The notes beneath the pieces were generated by a model. The model was given only the letters and a program-made list of their open reading frames with translations, did no database searches and was not told the origin of the DNA. A stretch of DNA of 64,000 nt, from positions 620,001 through 684,000 of the forward strand of contig NZ_CP163444.1 of the NCBI RefSeq assembly GCF_041053105.1, read 5' to 3'. This stretch comes from Streptomyces sp. R44. GTDB lineage: Bacteria; Actinomycetota; Actinomycetes; Streptomycetales; Streptomycetaceae. Shown one piece after another: positions 33,432 through 41,446 of the stretch (positions are counted from its first letter, which is position 1; each line of letters begins with the position of its first letter). A program made the position numbers and the translations under genes.

Positions 33432-34684
33432 CGTCGCGGAACGGAACTCCGATACGCGTCGGGGTGTTCGGCCTGCTCGGCTCCGGCAACCTCGGCAACG
33501 ACGGGTCGCTCGAAGCGATCCTCGGCTACCTGCGCGCCGAGCACCCGGAGGCGGTCGTGGACGCGCTGTGCGGCGGACCCGAGATCGTCTCGGCCCGCTT
33601 CGGGATCCCCGCGACACGCCTGAACTGGTACCACGGCGAGTACCGGACGGCCTCGCGTGCGGGCTCGGTCGCGGCGAAGGCCGCGGGCAAGCTCGTCGAC
33701 GTCTTCCGCACCGCCGCCTGGGTGCGCCGGCACGACGTGGTGATCGTGCCGGGCATGGGCGTCCTGGAGGCCACGCTGCCGCTGCGGCCGTGGGGCTTCC
33801 CGTACGCGCTGTTCCTGCTCAGCGCGTCGGGCCGGCTGTTCGGCACCCGGGTCGCGCTGGTCAGCGTCGGCGCCGCCGCGATCCGCAACCGGCCGACCCG
33901 GGTCCTGGTGCGCTGGTCGGCACGGCTCGCCGCGTACCGCTCGTACCGGGACACCCAGGCCCGCGACGCCATCCGGGCGATGGGCGTGGACACCGCGCGC
34001 GACGAGGTCTACCCGGACCTCGCCTTCTCCCTTCCGGCGCTGCCGTCCCCCGGGCCCTCGGCCTCGCCGGGCCTGGTCTGCGTCGGCGTCATGGCCTTCC
34101 ACGGCGGCAACGACGACCGCGACCGGGCGGAGGAGATCCACCGGCAGTATCTCGACGGGACGATCCGCTTCGTCCGCGCGCTCGTCGAGGACGGCAGGCC
34201 GGTCCGGCTGCTCACCGGCGACGCGGTCGACGCTCCTGTGGTGACGGCGATCCTCGACGCGGTGGACTCGCCGCTGGTCACCGCCGCCGAGACGTCCTCA
34301 CTGGCCGACCTGATGAAGGAGATGGCGGACGCCGACAGTGCGGTGGCGATCCGGTACCACAATCTGATCTGCGCGCTGAAGGCCGGCACTCCGGTGCTCG
34401 CGGTCACCTACGCGGCGAAGAGCGAGGCGCTCATGGAAGGGATGGGCCTCGGCGCGTACTGCCATCCGGCGCGCGAGGTCGACGCCGGCCGGCTGCTCGA
34501 CCAGTTCCGGGCGCTGGAGAAGCGATCGGCCGAACTGCGGCAGACCCTCGCCGAGCGGAACCAGGACGCCGCCCGGCGCCTCCAGCACCAGTTCGCCGCC
34601 CTGACCACGGCTCTGTTCCCGGCGACCGACAACCCCCGTACGCGCGCCCTCCCCCACACTCACGCTCGGCAGGAGACTTCATGA
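33428..34684 (+). CDS. Polysaccharide pyruvyl transferase family protein
   Basis: The product is 418 aa. VFGLLGSGNLGNDGSLEAIL near the N-terminus and the C-terminal AIRYHNLICALKAGTPVLAV are hallmarks of the PS_pyruv_trans family, which adds pyruvate ketals from phosphoenolpyruvate to hexoses (CsaB, ExoV, WcaK). VIVPGMGVLE sits where the family has a Gly-rich loop. Pyruvylation would add negative charge to the polymer and could anchor it to SLH-like partners. The tail after residue 350 is low in conservation. Both ends overlap neighbours by 4 bp. Confidence 0.85.
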   Translation: MTSRNGTPIRVGVFGLLGSGNLGNDGSLEAILGYLRAEHPEAVVDALCGGPEIVSARFGIPATRLNWYHGEYRTASRAGSVAAKAAGKLVDVFRTAAWVRRHDVVIVPGMGVLEATLPLRPWGFPYALFLLSASGRLFGTRVALVSVGAAAIRNRPTRVLVRWSARLAAYRSYRDTQARDAIRAMGVDTARDEVYPDLAFSLPALPSPGPSASPGLVCVGVMAFHGGNDDRDRAEEIHRQYLDGTIRFVRALVEDGRPVRLLTGDAVDAPVVTAILDAVDSPLVTAAETSSLADLMKEMADADSAVAIRYHNLICALKAGTPVLAVTYAAKSEALMEGMGLGAYCHPAREVDAGRLLDQFRALEKRSAELRQTLAERNQDAARRLQHQFAALTTALFPATDNPRTRALPHTHARQETS

Positions 34685-35232
34685 AGGCCACCCGAGTCCC
34701 GGCGATCGCCGGAGCGTTCCTGTTCGAGCCGACGCCGCACGCCGACGAGCGCGGCTTCTTCTGCCGCACCTTCGACGCCGACGTGGTCCGCTCGGTGGGC
34801 CTCGACCCGAACGCGTTCCTCCAGGACAGCGTGTCCCGCTCGGTCCGGGGCGTGCTGCGCGGTCTGCACCTGCGCTCGGGCGCGGGCGAGGCCAAGCTGG
34901 TGCGGTGCTCGTACGGGAGGATCTTCGACGTCGTCGTCGATCTGCGGGCGGACTCGCCGACGTACCGCAACGTGGCCTCCTTCGAGCTGTCCGGCGAGAC
35001 GCAGGCGACCCTGTACATCCCGGCGGGGTGCGCGCACGGTTTCCAGGCCCTGACCGAGACCGCCGACACCTCGTACCGGATCGACCGTCCGCACGATCCG
35101 GCCGAGGACGTGACGATCGCCTTCGACGACCCGGAGCTCGCCATCCCCTGGCCGCTGCCGGTCACCTCGATGTCCCAGCGGGACCGGGAGGCGCCGCGCC
35201 TCGCCGAGGCCCTGAAGCAAGCGGAGAAGTGA
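34681..35232 (+). CDS. rfbC: dTDP-4-dehydrorhamnose 3,5-epimerase family
   Basis: The 183-aa product has the length of RmlC/RfbC. Catalytic candidates are in place: His63 in VLRGLHLR, Tyr132 and Asp168 near the C-terminus, with YIPAGCAHGFQAL forming the cupin strand. The usual HxQ after the catalytic His reads HLR here, and the following PPHAQ-type loop is altered (SGAGEA), so the substrate may not be the standard dTDP-4-keto-6-deoxyglucose. It could be a 3- or 5-monoepimerase acting on the branched sugar of the preceding block. ATG 34681 overlaps the previous stop. Confidence 0.85.
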   Translation: MKATRVPAIAGAFLFEPTPHADERGFFCRTFDADVVRSVGLDPNAFLQDSVSRSVRGVLRGLHLRSGAGEAKLVRCSYGRIFDVVVDLRADSPTYRNVASFELSGETQATLYIPAGCAHGFQALTETADTSYRIDRPHDPAEDVTIAFDDPELAIPWPLPVTSMSQRDREAPRLAEALKQAEK

Positions 35233-35239
35233 GACCAGC

Positions 35240-36565
35240 ATGGACACCGAAGAGTTCCTCCTGCCGCGGTCGCGGACGGCGAACGAGCGGCTGCACGCCC
35301 TGATTCCCGGCGGCGCGCACACCTACGCCAAGGGCGACGACCAGTACCCCGAGCACCTGGCCCCGGTCATCAGCCACGGCCGCGGTGCCCATGTGTGGGA
35401 CATCGACGGCAACCGCTACATCGAGTACGGCTCCGGGCTGCGGTCGGTCAGCCTCGGCCACGCCCATCCGCGCGTCGTCGAGGCGGTGCGGCGGGAGATC
35501 GACCGCGGCAGCAACTTCGTCCGGCCGTCCATCCTGGAGGTCGAGGCGGCGGAGCGGTTCCTGGCGACGGTGCCGACCGCCGAGATGGTGAAGTTCGCGA
35601 AGAACGGCTCCGACGTCACGACCGCCGCGGTGCGGCTCGCCCGCGCCGTCACCGGGCGGCCGCGGGTGGCCATCTGCGGCGACCATCCGTTCTTCTCCGT
35701 CGACGACTGGTTCATCGGCACCACGCCCATGTCCGCGGGCATACCGGTGACGACCAACGAGCTCACCGTCTCGTTCCCGTACGGGGATCTGGCGGCCACG
35801 GAGGAGCTGCTGACCCGGCATCAGGGCGAGGTCGCCTGCCTGATCCTGGAACCGGCGGGCCACACCGAGCCGCCGCCCGGATATCTGGCGGGCCTGCGCG
35901 AGCTGGCCGACCGGCACGGCTGCGTCCTGGTCTTCGACGAGATGATCACCGGACTGCGCTGGTCCGAGGCGGGCGCCCAGGGCCTGTACGGGGTCGTGCC
36001 CGACCTCTCCACGTTCGGCAAGGCACTGGGCAACGGGTTCGCCGTGTCCGCGCTCGCCGGGCGCCGCGAGCTGATGGAGCGGGGCGGGCTGCGCCACTCC
36101 GACGACCGGGTGTTCCTGCTGTCCACCACGCACGGCGCGGAGACCCATTCGCTCGCCGCCGCGATGGCGGTGCTCGCCACCTATGTCGAGGAGGGCATCA
36201 CCGCGCGGCTGCACGCCCTCGGCGAGCGCCTGGCCGCCGGTGTCCGCGAGGTGGCGGCCGGCATGGGCGTCGGCGACCACGTCGTCGTACGGGGCCGGGC
36301 CAGCAACCTGGTCTTCGGCACCCTCGACGAGAACCTCCGGCCGTCCCAGGAGTACCGCACCCTGTTCCTGCGCCGGCTCCTCGCGGGCGGGGTGCTCGCC
36401 CCGTCGTTCGTGGTGAGCAGCGCGCTCGACGAGGCCGACGTCGACCGCACGGTCGACGTGGTGGCCGAGGCGTGCGCGGTGTACCGGAAGGCGCTGGACG
36501 CCGGGGATCCCGGGCCCTGGCTGGCCGGGCGTCCGGTGAAGCCGGTGTTCCGGCGCCTGGCATGA
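35240..36565 (+). CDS. Class III PLP aminotransferase / aminomutase-like
   Basis: This 441-aa protein is the last gene of the operon. It resembles glutamate-1-semialdehyde aminomutase (HemL): IPGGAHTYAKGDD at the N-terminus, KNGSDVTTAAVRLAR, LVFDEMITGLRW with the PLP-pyridine Asp, and FGKALGNG with Lys261 as the Schiff-base residue. True HemL has GGVNSPVRA at the N-terminus, which is absent. Class III enzymes of this type in carbohydrate loci transaminate keto-sugars, so an amino sugar is inferred. ATG 35240 lies 7 bp after the epimerase stop. The TGA stop falls inside the left arm of the terminal inverted repeat. Confidence 0.82.
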   Translation: MDTEEFLLPRSRTANERLHALIPGGAHTYAKGDDQYPEHLAPVISHGRGAHVWDIDGNRYIEYGSGLRSVSLGHAHPRVVEAVRREIDRGSNFVRPSILEVEAAERFLATVPTAEMVKFAKNGSDVTTAAVRLARAVTGRPRVAICGDHPFFSVDDWFIGTTPMSAGIPVTTNELTVSFPYGDLAATEELLTRHQGEVACLILEPAGHTEPPPGYLAGLRELADRHGCVLVFDEMITGLRWSEAGAQGLYGVVPDLSTFGKALGNGFAVSALAGRRELMERGGLRHSDDRVFLLSTTHGAETHSLAAAMAVLATYVEEGITARLHALGERLAAGVREVAAGMGVGDHVVVRGRASNLVFGTLDENLRPSQEYRTLFLRRLLAGGVLAPSFVVSSALDEADVDRTVDVVAEACAVYRKALDAGDPGPWLAGRPVKPVFRRLA

Positions 36566-36601
36566 CGTCACGTCAGGGGCGGCGCCGGTGACGTGACGTC
36601 A
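36563..36601. terminator. Perfect 13-bp inverted repeat at convergent gene ends
   Basis: TGACGTCACGTCA (36563-36575) and TGACGTGACGTCA (36589-36601) are exact reverse complements with a 13-nt spacer. The plus-strand aminotransferase ends with the TGA at 36563-36565 and the minus-strand PAP2 gene ends with the TGA at 36601-36599, so both stop codons lie in mirror positions in the arms. It could act as a bidirectional terminator, although there is no T-run; the TGACGTCA core is also a typical protein-binding palindrome. Confidence 0.65.
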
Positions 36602-37288
36602 GCCGGCCCGCCCTGGGACGCCGTCGGCGGTCCGGTCGATCAGCCAGGCCGTCGCCGGTACCACCACGAGCGCGGTGCACAGGCCGCCGACGGTGTCGGT
36701 CGGGTAGTGCGCGCGCGTCACCACCTGGGCCCAGCCCATGGCGGCGCCGGCGACGAGCGTCGTGGCGAGCACGAGCAGGGTGCCGGCCGTCCTGCCGAGG
36801 CCGAGGCGGCCGGTGGCGAGGAGCGCCACCACGAGGGCGAGCGCGGTGAGGAAGGCGGTGTGCCCGCTCGGAAAGGACAGGTTGTCGCCGTTGATGGTGC
36901 GTCCCACCAGGGACTTGAGCAGTTTCGTCGCCGCCACGCTCAGTCCGGAGCCGACGACGACGAGCACCGCCGTGCGCGGCCACCGGAGCAGCAGACAGGC
37001 GGTCACGACGGTCGCGATCGACAGCACCGCTCCGGCGGGTTCGCCGAGGAAGTCGAGGGCCTCGGCGGCGTACCCCCAGGGTGGCCGCACATCCTCCAAC
37101 ACCGGCTGGATCCATACGTCCACGGTGGCGGGATGGGTGTGGCCGGCGTACCGGATGGCGAGCACGAGGAGCGCCAGGGCGGCGAGACCCGCGATCGGCC
37201 CGAGCGCCGCGGGTGCCGAACTGCCCGTCACAGGCCCGCCGCGCCCGCGCGATGTGTGGTGGTGCCCCTTGCTGCCCGGCGATCCCAC
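36599..37288 (-). CDS. PAP2-family phosphatase, membrane
   Basis: This 229-aa protein has about six hydrophobic helices. The three phosphatase motifs are present: KLLKSLVGR (about 122-130), the core PSGHT (near 140) and RAHYPTDTVGG (near 192), with catalytic His in the last two. The family dephosphorylates membrane lipids; next to a Wzx/Wzy operon, recycling of undecaprenyl pyrophosphate is the obvious guess. GTG 37288 has a run of seven G about 5 nt upstream; GTG 37231 would remove a His-rich tail of 19 residues and is a real alternative. It is convergent with the exopolysaccharide operon. Confidence 0.85.
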   Translation of the reverse strand: MGSPGSKGHHHTSRGRGGPVTGSSAPAALGPIAGLAALALLVLAIRYAGHTHPATVDVWIQPVLEDVRPPWGYAAEALDFLGEPAGAVLSIATVVTACLLLRWPRTAVLVVVGSGLSVAATKLLKSLVGRTINGDNLSFPSGHTAFLTALALVVALLATGRLGLGRTAGTLLVLATTLVAGAAMGWAQVVTRAHYPTDTVGGLCTALVVVPATAWLIDRTADGVPGRAG

Positions 37289-37720
37289 GCGACCCCCCCG
37301 TCGTGTCCGAACCTCTTCGTCACCCTAACGAACGAGCGCGGCGGAGCTCGCCGCGACCGGCCGAGAAGGGGCGAAATCCGGCCATGCCGCAGATAATCCT
37401 CTTTGGGGGGACTTTGACACTATCTTCACCTACGGGGTACATTTACGCCGTACGTATCCGCTATAGACATGGCTGGCGGTTCGGCCGGTTTATAGCTCTT
37501 GCCGGACATGAGTATGAGGCCGGCCTCCTCGGCCGGTACACCTCACCATCGCCGGTCGACGCCGGCGACTGATGCCGCAGCAGGACGGACGACCCTCGCA
37601 CGGGGCGCCCGGTAGGCCGTCCGCCCGGCGCGCGGTCCGCCGCTCTCGCCAGGCCCTGGACAAGGACCTGGGGGCGGGGCCGGTGGAGCGCGCAGTCGCT
37701 CTGGAAGGCAGGACCCTGCC
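37289..37720. other. 432-bp intergenic region before the RND genes
   Basis: This gap between the divergent PAP2 and RND genes is clearly AT-richer around 37390-37500 than its surroundings. It holds one good promoter (listed separately), a TATAGAC/TATAGCTC stretch (37462-37497) and several GGCCGG repeats (37483-37540) that could pair. No gene could be supported; short frames near its right end lack ribosome sites and homology. Confidence 0.5.
37414..37443 (+). promoter_or_regulatory. Vegetative-type promoter for the RND operon
   Basis: TTGACA (37414-37419) and TACATT (37438-37443) are separated by 18 bp, a good match to HrdB/sigma-70 promoters. Predicted transcription would begin near 37450, leaving a leader of about 270 nt before the GTG at 37721, long enough for leader-based control. 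Confidence 0.55.
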
Positions 37721-40700
37721 GTGGTCCACAAAATCCTTTCTCTCAGTCTTACGTTCCGGAACCTGATCCTCGGCGTGGCAGCGGCCGTGATGGCCCTGGG
37801 ATTCATCCAGCTGCCACGGGCGGCGTCGGCAGACGTCTTCCCGGAGTTCGGACCGACGCAGGTGCAGATCCAGACCGAGGCGCCGGGTCTGTCGGCCGCC
37901 GAGGTCGAGCAGCTGATCACCGTTCCGATGGAACAGGACCTGCTGAACGGCGTGGCGTGGCTCGACACGATCACGTCCGAGTCGGCCCCCGGTCTGTCCT
38001 CCGTCGACCTGGTCTTCGAGCCGGGCACGAACGAGCAGAAGGCCCGGCAGGCCGTCCAGGAACGCCTGATCCAGGTGGCGGGACTGCCCCAGGTGGGCAA
38101 GCAGCCGGTGATGATCCAGCCGCTCTCGTCGACGAGCCGGGTGATGATGATCGGGCTCACCTCGAAGGACGTCTCCCGCATCGACATGTCCGTCCTCGCG
38201 CGGTGGAACATCAAGCCGCGCCTGATGGGCATCCCCGGCGTGGCGAACGTGGTCATCTGGGGTGAGCAGGACCGGCAGCTGCAGGTCCAGATCGATCCGG
38301 AGCAGCTGCGCAGCCGGGGCGTCTCCCTCGACCAGGTGGTGCGCACGGCCGGCAACGCCCTGTGGGTGTCTCCGCTGACCTTCGTGGAGGCCTCGACACC
38401 GGGCACCGGCGGATTCATCGACACTCCGAGCCAGCGCCTCGCGATCCAGCACGTGCTGCCCATCACCAAGGCGCAGGACCTGGCATCCGTGGCCCTGGAG
38501 GACACCGACGACAAGCGGCTGCGCATCGGTGACGTGGCCAGCGTGGTGGAGGACCACCAGCCCCTCATCGGCGACGTGACACTGGGCAACGGCCCCGGGA
38601 TCATGCTGGTGATCGAGAAGTTCCCCGGCGCCGACACCCGTGAGGTCACCCACGCCGTCGAGGACGCGCTGACCTCGCTCCAGCCCGGACTGTCCGGCAT
38701 CACCGTCGACACGCATGTCTACCGGCCGGCGTCCTTCGTCGACACGGCGCTCGACAACGTCGGTGTGTGGGCGCTCGTGGCCGTGCCCGCCGTCTCTGTG
38801 CTGCTCGGCCTGTACTTCCTGTCCTGGCGCGTCGCCCTGATCAGCCTCGTCTCGATCACGATGGCGGAGATCGCCGCCCTGTGGGTGCTCTACCTGCGCG
38901 GCTCGCCCTTCAACATGATGGTCCTGGCCGGTCTGACGATCGCTCTCGGCGCCGTCATCGACGACATCGTGATCGGATTCGATCGCATCCAGAGCCAGTT
39001 CCAGCGCGAAGGCCGGAGAACCGACGAACGCCGCTCCGTGTCCGACGTCGTGGTCGACGCCACGGCAGCGGTGCGGCGGCCCGCCTTCTTCGCCACGCTG
39101 ATCCTGCTGCTCGCCGTGGTGCCCCTCGTGTTCCTGAGCGGGGTGGGCGGAGCGTTCGCCCGGCCGCTGGCCCTGTCCTACGCGCTCGCGGTGGTCGCCT
39201 CCACCGTCGTCGCCCTGACCCTCACCCCCGTGCTCGCCGCCACGCTCCTCGCGCGCACCAGGCTCGGACACCGCCGCAACCCGGTGCTCGGGTGGCTGCA
39301 CCGCGGCTTCGACCGGATCGGCCCGAAGACCCTGCTCCGGCCGGGCCGGGCACTGGTCGCGGCCGCCGTGCTCGCCGGCGCCGCGTTCGCGGTGTGGCCG
39401 CAGCTCGACGGCGCGTCCCCGATCCCGGCCCTGCAGCAGCGTGCGCTGCTGATCCGTGTGGAGGCGCCGCCCGGTACCTCGCTGCCGGAGATGAACCGGC
39501 TCGGCCAGGCGGCCACCGACGAACTGCGTGCCCTGTCGGGCGTCGAGAGCGTCGGAGCCCACGTGGGCCGTGCCAGGGAGTCCGACCAGGTCGTCAACGT
39601 CAACTCCGGTGAGTTCTGGGTCAACATCAAGAGCTCGGCCGACTACGGCAAGACCGTCGCCGCGGTCCACCGCGTCATGAACGGCCAGGCCGGCCTCGAC
39701 AGCGAGGTCATGACCTACCCGCAGGCGCGGCTCGACGAGGTCCGGGACGAGGACGGCGACGGCTCGCCGGTCGTCGTCCGCGTCTACGGCAATGACCTGA
39801 CGGTACTGCGGCAGCAGGCCCAGCAGGTGAGCAAGGCCCTCGCGCAGGTCCCCGGAGTCGTCCGCCCGACGATCCCGAACGTGGTCGAGGAGCCGACCCT
39901 GGAGGTCAAGGTCGACCTCGCGGCGGCCCGGAACCACGGCATCAAGCCGGGTGACGTCCGCCGCACGGCCGCCACCTACTTCTCCGGCCTGCCGGTCGGC
40001 AGCCTCTACGAGGAGCAGAAGGTCTTCGACGTCGTGGTGTGGGGTTCGCCCGCGACACGCTCCGCTCCCCAGAACGTCCAGGGTCTGCTGATCGACACGC
40101 CCAGCGGCGGCCACGTGCGCCTCGGCGACGTCGCGTCCGTCCGTGTCACGCCGTACCCGACGGTCATCGAGCACGACGCCACCTCGCGCAGCATCGACGT
40201 CGTCGCCGACGTCAGCGGGCGTGACCTGAACTCCGTGCTCGACGACGTCAGGAGCCGCGTCCAGGCGATGCCGATGCCGTACGAGTACCACGCCGAGGTG
40301 CAGAGCGACGTCGCGCACCAGCAGAGCCAGGACCTGCGCATCGCAGGGCTCGCGGCCGCCGCGCTGCTCGGCACCTACCTCCTCCTGCAGGCGGCCTTCG
40401 GCAGCTGGCGTGCGGCGACGCTCGTCCTGCTGGCACTGCCGCTGGCCGGCGTCGGCGGAGTGCTGACCGCGTTCGCCGTCGACGGCATCATGTCGATCGG
40501 CGCGCTCGGCGGCCTCCTGGTCGTCCTCGGCCTCGCCGTGCGCAACCTGGTGCTGCTCATCCGCGGCTACCAGGAGACCGAGCCGCGCGCGGACGGCAGC
40601 GTCGACCCGCAGCGCATCGTCGACGCCACCCGCGACCGGGTCGGCCCGGTCCTGCTGACCGCACTGGCCACGGCCGTCGCGGTGCTGCCCGCCGTCTTCC

Positions 40701-41446
40701 TCGGCACCGTCGAGGGCATGGAGGTGCTGCACCCGCTGGCCGTCGTCGTGCTCGGCGGACTGGTCACCTCGACCCTCGTCACGCTGTTCATCGTGCCCGC
40801 CCTCTACATCCGCTTCTACCCCTCCCCCGGCGGCGTCAGGCGGCGTCCCACCGGCCCGGAGCCGGCTCCGGCGACGGCAGGCCCGGCACCGCACGAGGCA
40901 GCCGCGGACGACGGCAGGACGGAACGGCGCGCGGCACCCCACGGCGGATCCCGCCGGCGTCGCACCGGGCGCCGGTGGGCCGTGGGCCTGTCGGCCGCGG
41001 GGCTGCTGCTCGCCGGCGGGGCGGGCCTGACGGCCTGCGGCGACTCGGACAGCAGCTCGGCCTCGGCCGCCGAACACACGGACCAGCCGCCCGCCGAGAT
41101 CGAGGAGGTCACGGAAGGAAAGATCCCCCACTTGACCCTGGCCGAAGACACGGTCAAGCGGATCCACCTCACGACGGAGCCGCTGCGGCAGGCGCCGCTG
41201 GACGGCGTCGGCCCGGCACGGACGCTCATCCCGCTGAAGGCGGTGGTCTACGACCCGGAAGGCAAGACCTTCGCCTTCACCAACCCGAAGCCCTTCGTGT
41301 ACATCCGGACCCCCGTCCAACTCGGGCAGTTCGGTGAGCACGACGCGGTCGTCACGTCCGGCCTCGCGACGGGCACCCGCGTCGTGACGGTCGGGGCGGC
41401 GGAGCTGCTGGGCATCGAGTACGAGACGGACGGCGAGCACTCATGA
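37721..41446 (+). CDS. Heavy-metal-type RND permease fused to adaptor-like domain
   Basis: The product is 1241 aa; CusA/CzcA-type permeases are about 1040 aa. Residues 1-1050 form a complete HME-RND permease: LPRAASADVFPEFGP after helix 1, LSAAEVEQLITVPMEQ, and the proton-relay helix GLTIALGAVIDDIVI with two Asp. A linker rich in Pro, Ala and Arg then leads to a further helix (about 1085-1103) ending GLTACG, lipobox-like, and an exposed domain (about 1120-1241) whose KTFAFTNPKPFVYIRTPVQL and VVTSGLATGTRVVTVGAAELL match the membrane-proximal part of CusB-type adaptors. The extra helix would place this domain outside. GTG 37721; the end overlaps RND2 by 4 bp. Confidence 0.85.
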   Translation: MVHKILSLSLTFRNLILGVAAAVMALGFIQLPRAASADVFPEFGPTQVQIQTEAPGLSAAEVEQLITVPMEQDLLNGVAWLDTITSESAPGLSSVDLVFEPGTNEQKARQAVQERLIQVAGLPQVGKQPVMIQPLSSTSRVMMIGLTSKDVSRIDMSVLARWNIKPRLMGIPGVANVVIWGEQDRQLQVQIDPEQLRSRGVSLDQVVRTAGNALWVSPLTFVEASTPGTGGFIDTPSQRLAIQHVLPITKAQDLASVALEDTDDKRLRIGDVASVVEDHQPLIGDVTLGNGPGIMLVIEKFPGADTREVTHAVEDALTSLQPGLSGITVDTHVYRPASFVDTALDNVGVWALVAVPAVSVLLGLYFLSWRVALISLVSITMAEIAALWVLYLRGSPFNMMVLAGLTIALGAVIDDIVIGFDRIQSQFQREGRRTDERRSVSDVVVDATAAVRRPAFFATLILLLAVVPLVFLSGVGGAFARPLALSYALAVVASTVVALTLTPVLAATLLARTRLGHRRNPVLGWLHRGFDRIGPKTLLRPGRALVAAAVLAGAAFAVWPQLDGASPIPALQQRALLIRVEAPPGTSLPEMNRLGQAATDELRALSGVESVGAHVGRARESDQVVNVNSGEFWVNIKSSADYGKTVAAVHRVMNGQAGLDSEVMTYPQARLDEVRDEDGDGSPVVVRVYGNDLTVLRQQAQQVSKALAQVPGVVRPTIPNVVEEPTLEVKVDLAAARNHGIKPGDVRRTAATYFSGLPVGSLYEEQKVFDVVVWGSPATRSAPQNVQGLLIDTPSGGHVRLGDVASVRVTPYPTVIEHDATSRSIDVVADVSGRDLNSVLDDVRSRVQAMPMPYEYHAEVQSDVAHQQSQDLRIAGLAAAALLGTYLLLQAAFGSWRAATLVLLALPLAGVGGVLTAFAVDGIMSIGALGGLLVVLGLAVRNLVLLIRGYQETEPRADGSVDPQRIVDATRDRVGPVLLTALATAVAVLPAVFLGTVEGMEVLHPLAVVVLGGLVTSTLVTLFIVPALYIRFYPSPGGVRRRPTGPEPAPATAGPAPHEAAADDGRTERRAAPHGGSRRRRTGRRWAVGLSAAGLLLAGGAGLTACGDSDSSSASAAEHTDQPPAEIEEVTEGKIPHLTLAEDTVKRIHLTTEPLRQAPLDGVGPARTLIPLKAVVYDPEGKTFAFTNPKPFVYIRTPVQLGQFGEHDAVVTSGLATGTRVVTVGAAELLGIEYETDGEHS

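Noticed and set aside
8948..36565. Secondary-metabolite (polyketide or peptide) cluster because of deoxysugar-type genes
   Set aside because: No synthase genes are present; the flippase, polymerase and chain-length genes indicate a polysaccharide.
37572..37766. 64-codon plus-strand frame before the RND gene
   Set aside because: It overlaps the start of the permease, has no ribosome site and its composition looks non-coding.
37490..41440. 1316-codon minus-strand frame opposite the first RND permease
   Set aside because: Low-complexity His/Asp/Gly/Arg composition typical of a shadow frame; the plus strand encodes a clear RND protein.
40974..41446. A separate adaptor lipoprotein gene after the first permease
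   Set aside because: There is no stop codon between permease and adaptor parts, and no ribosome site before a possible internal GTG; a fusion is the simpler reading unless resequencing shows a frameshift.
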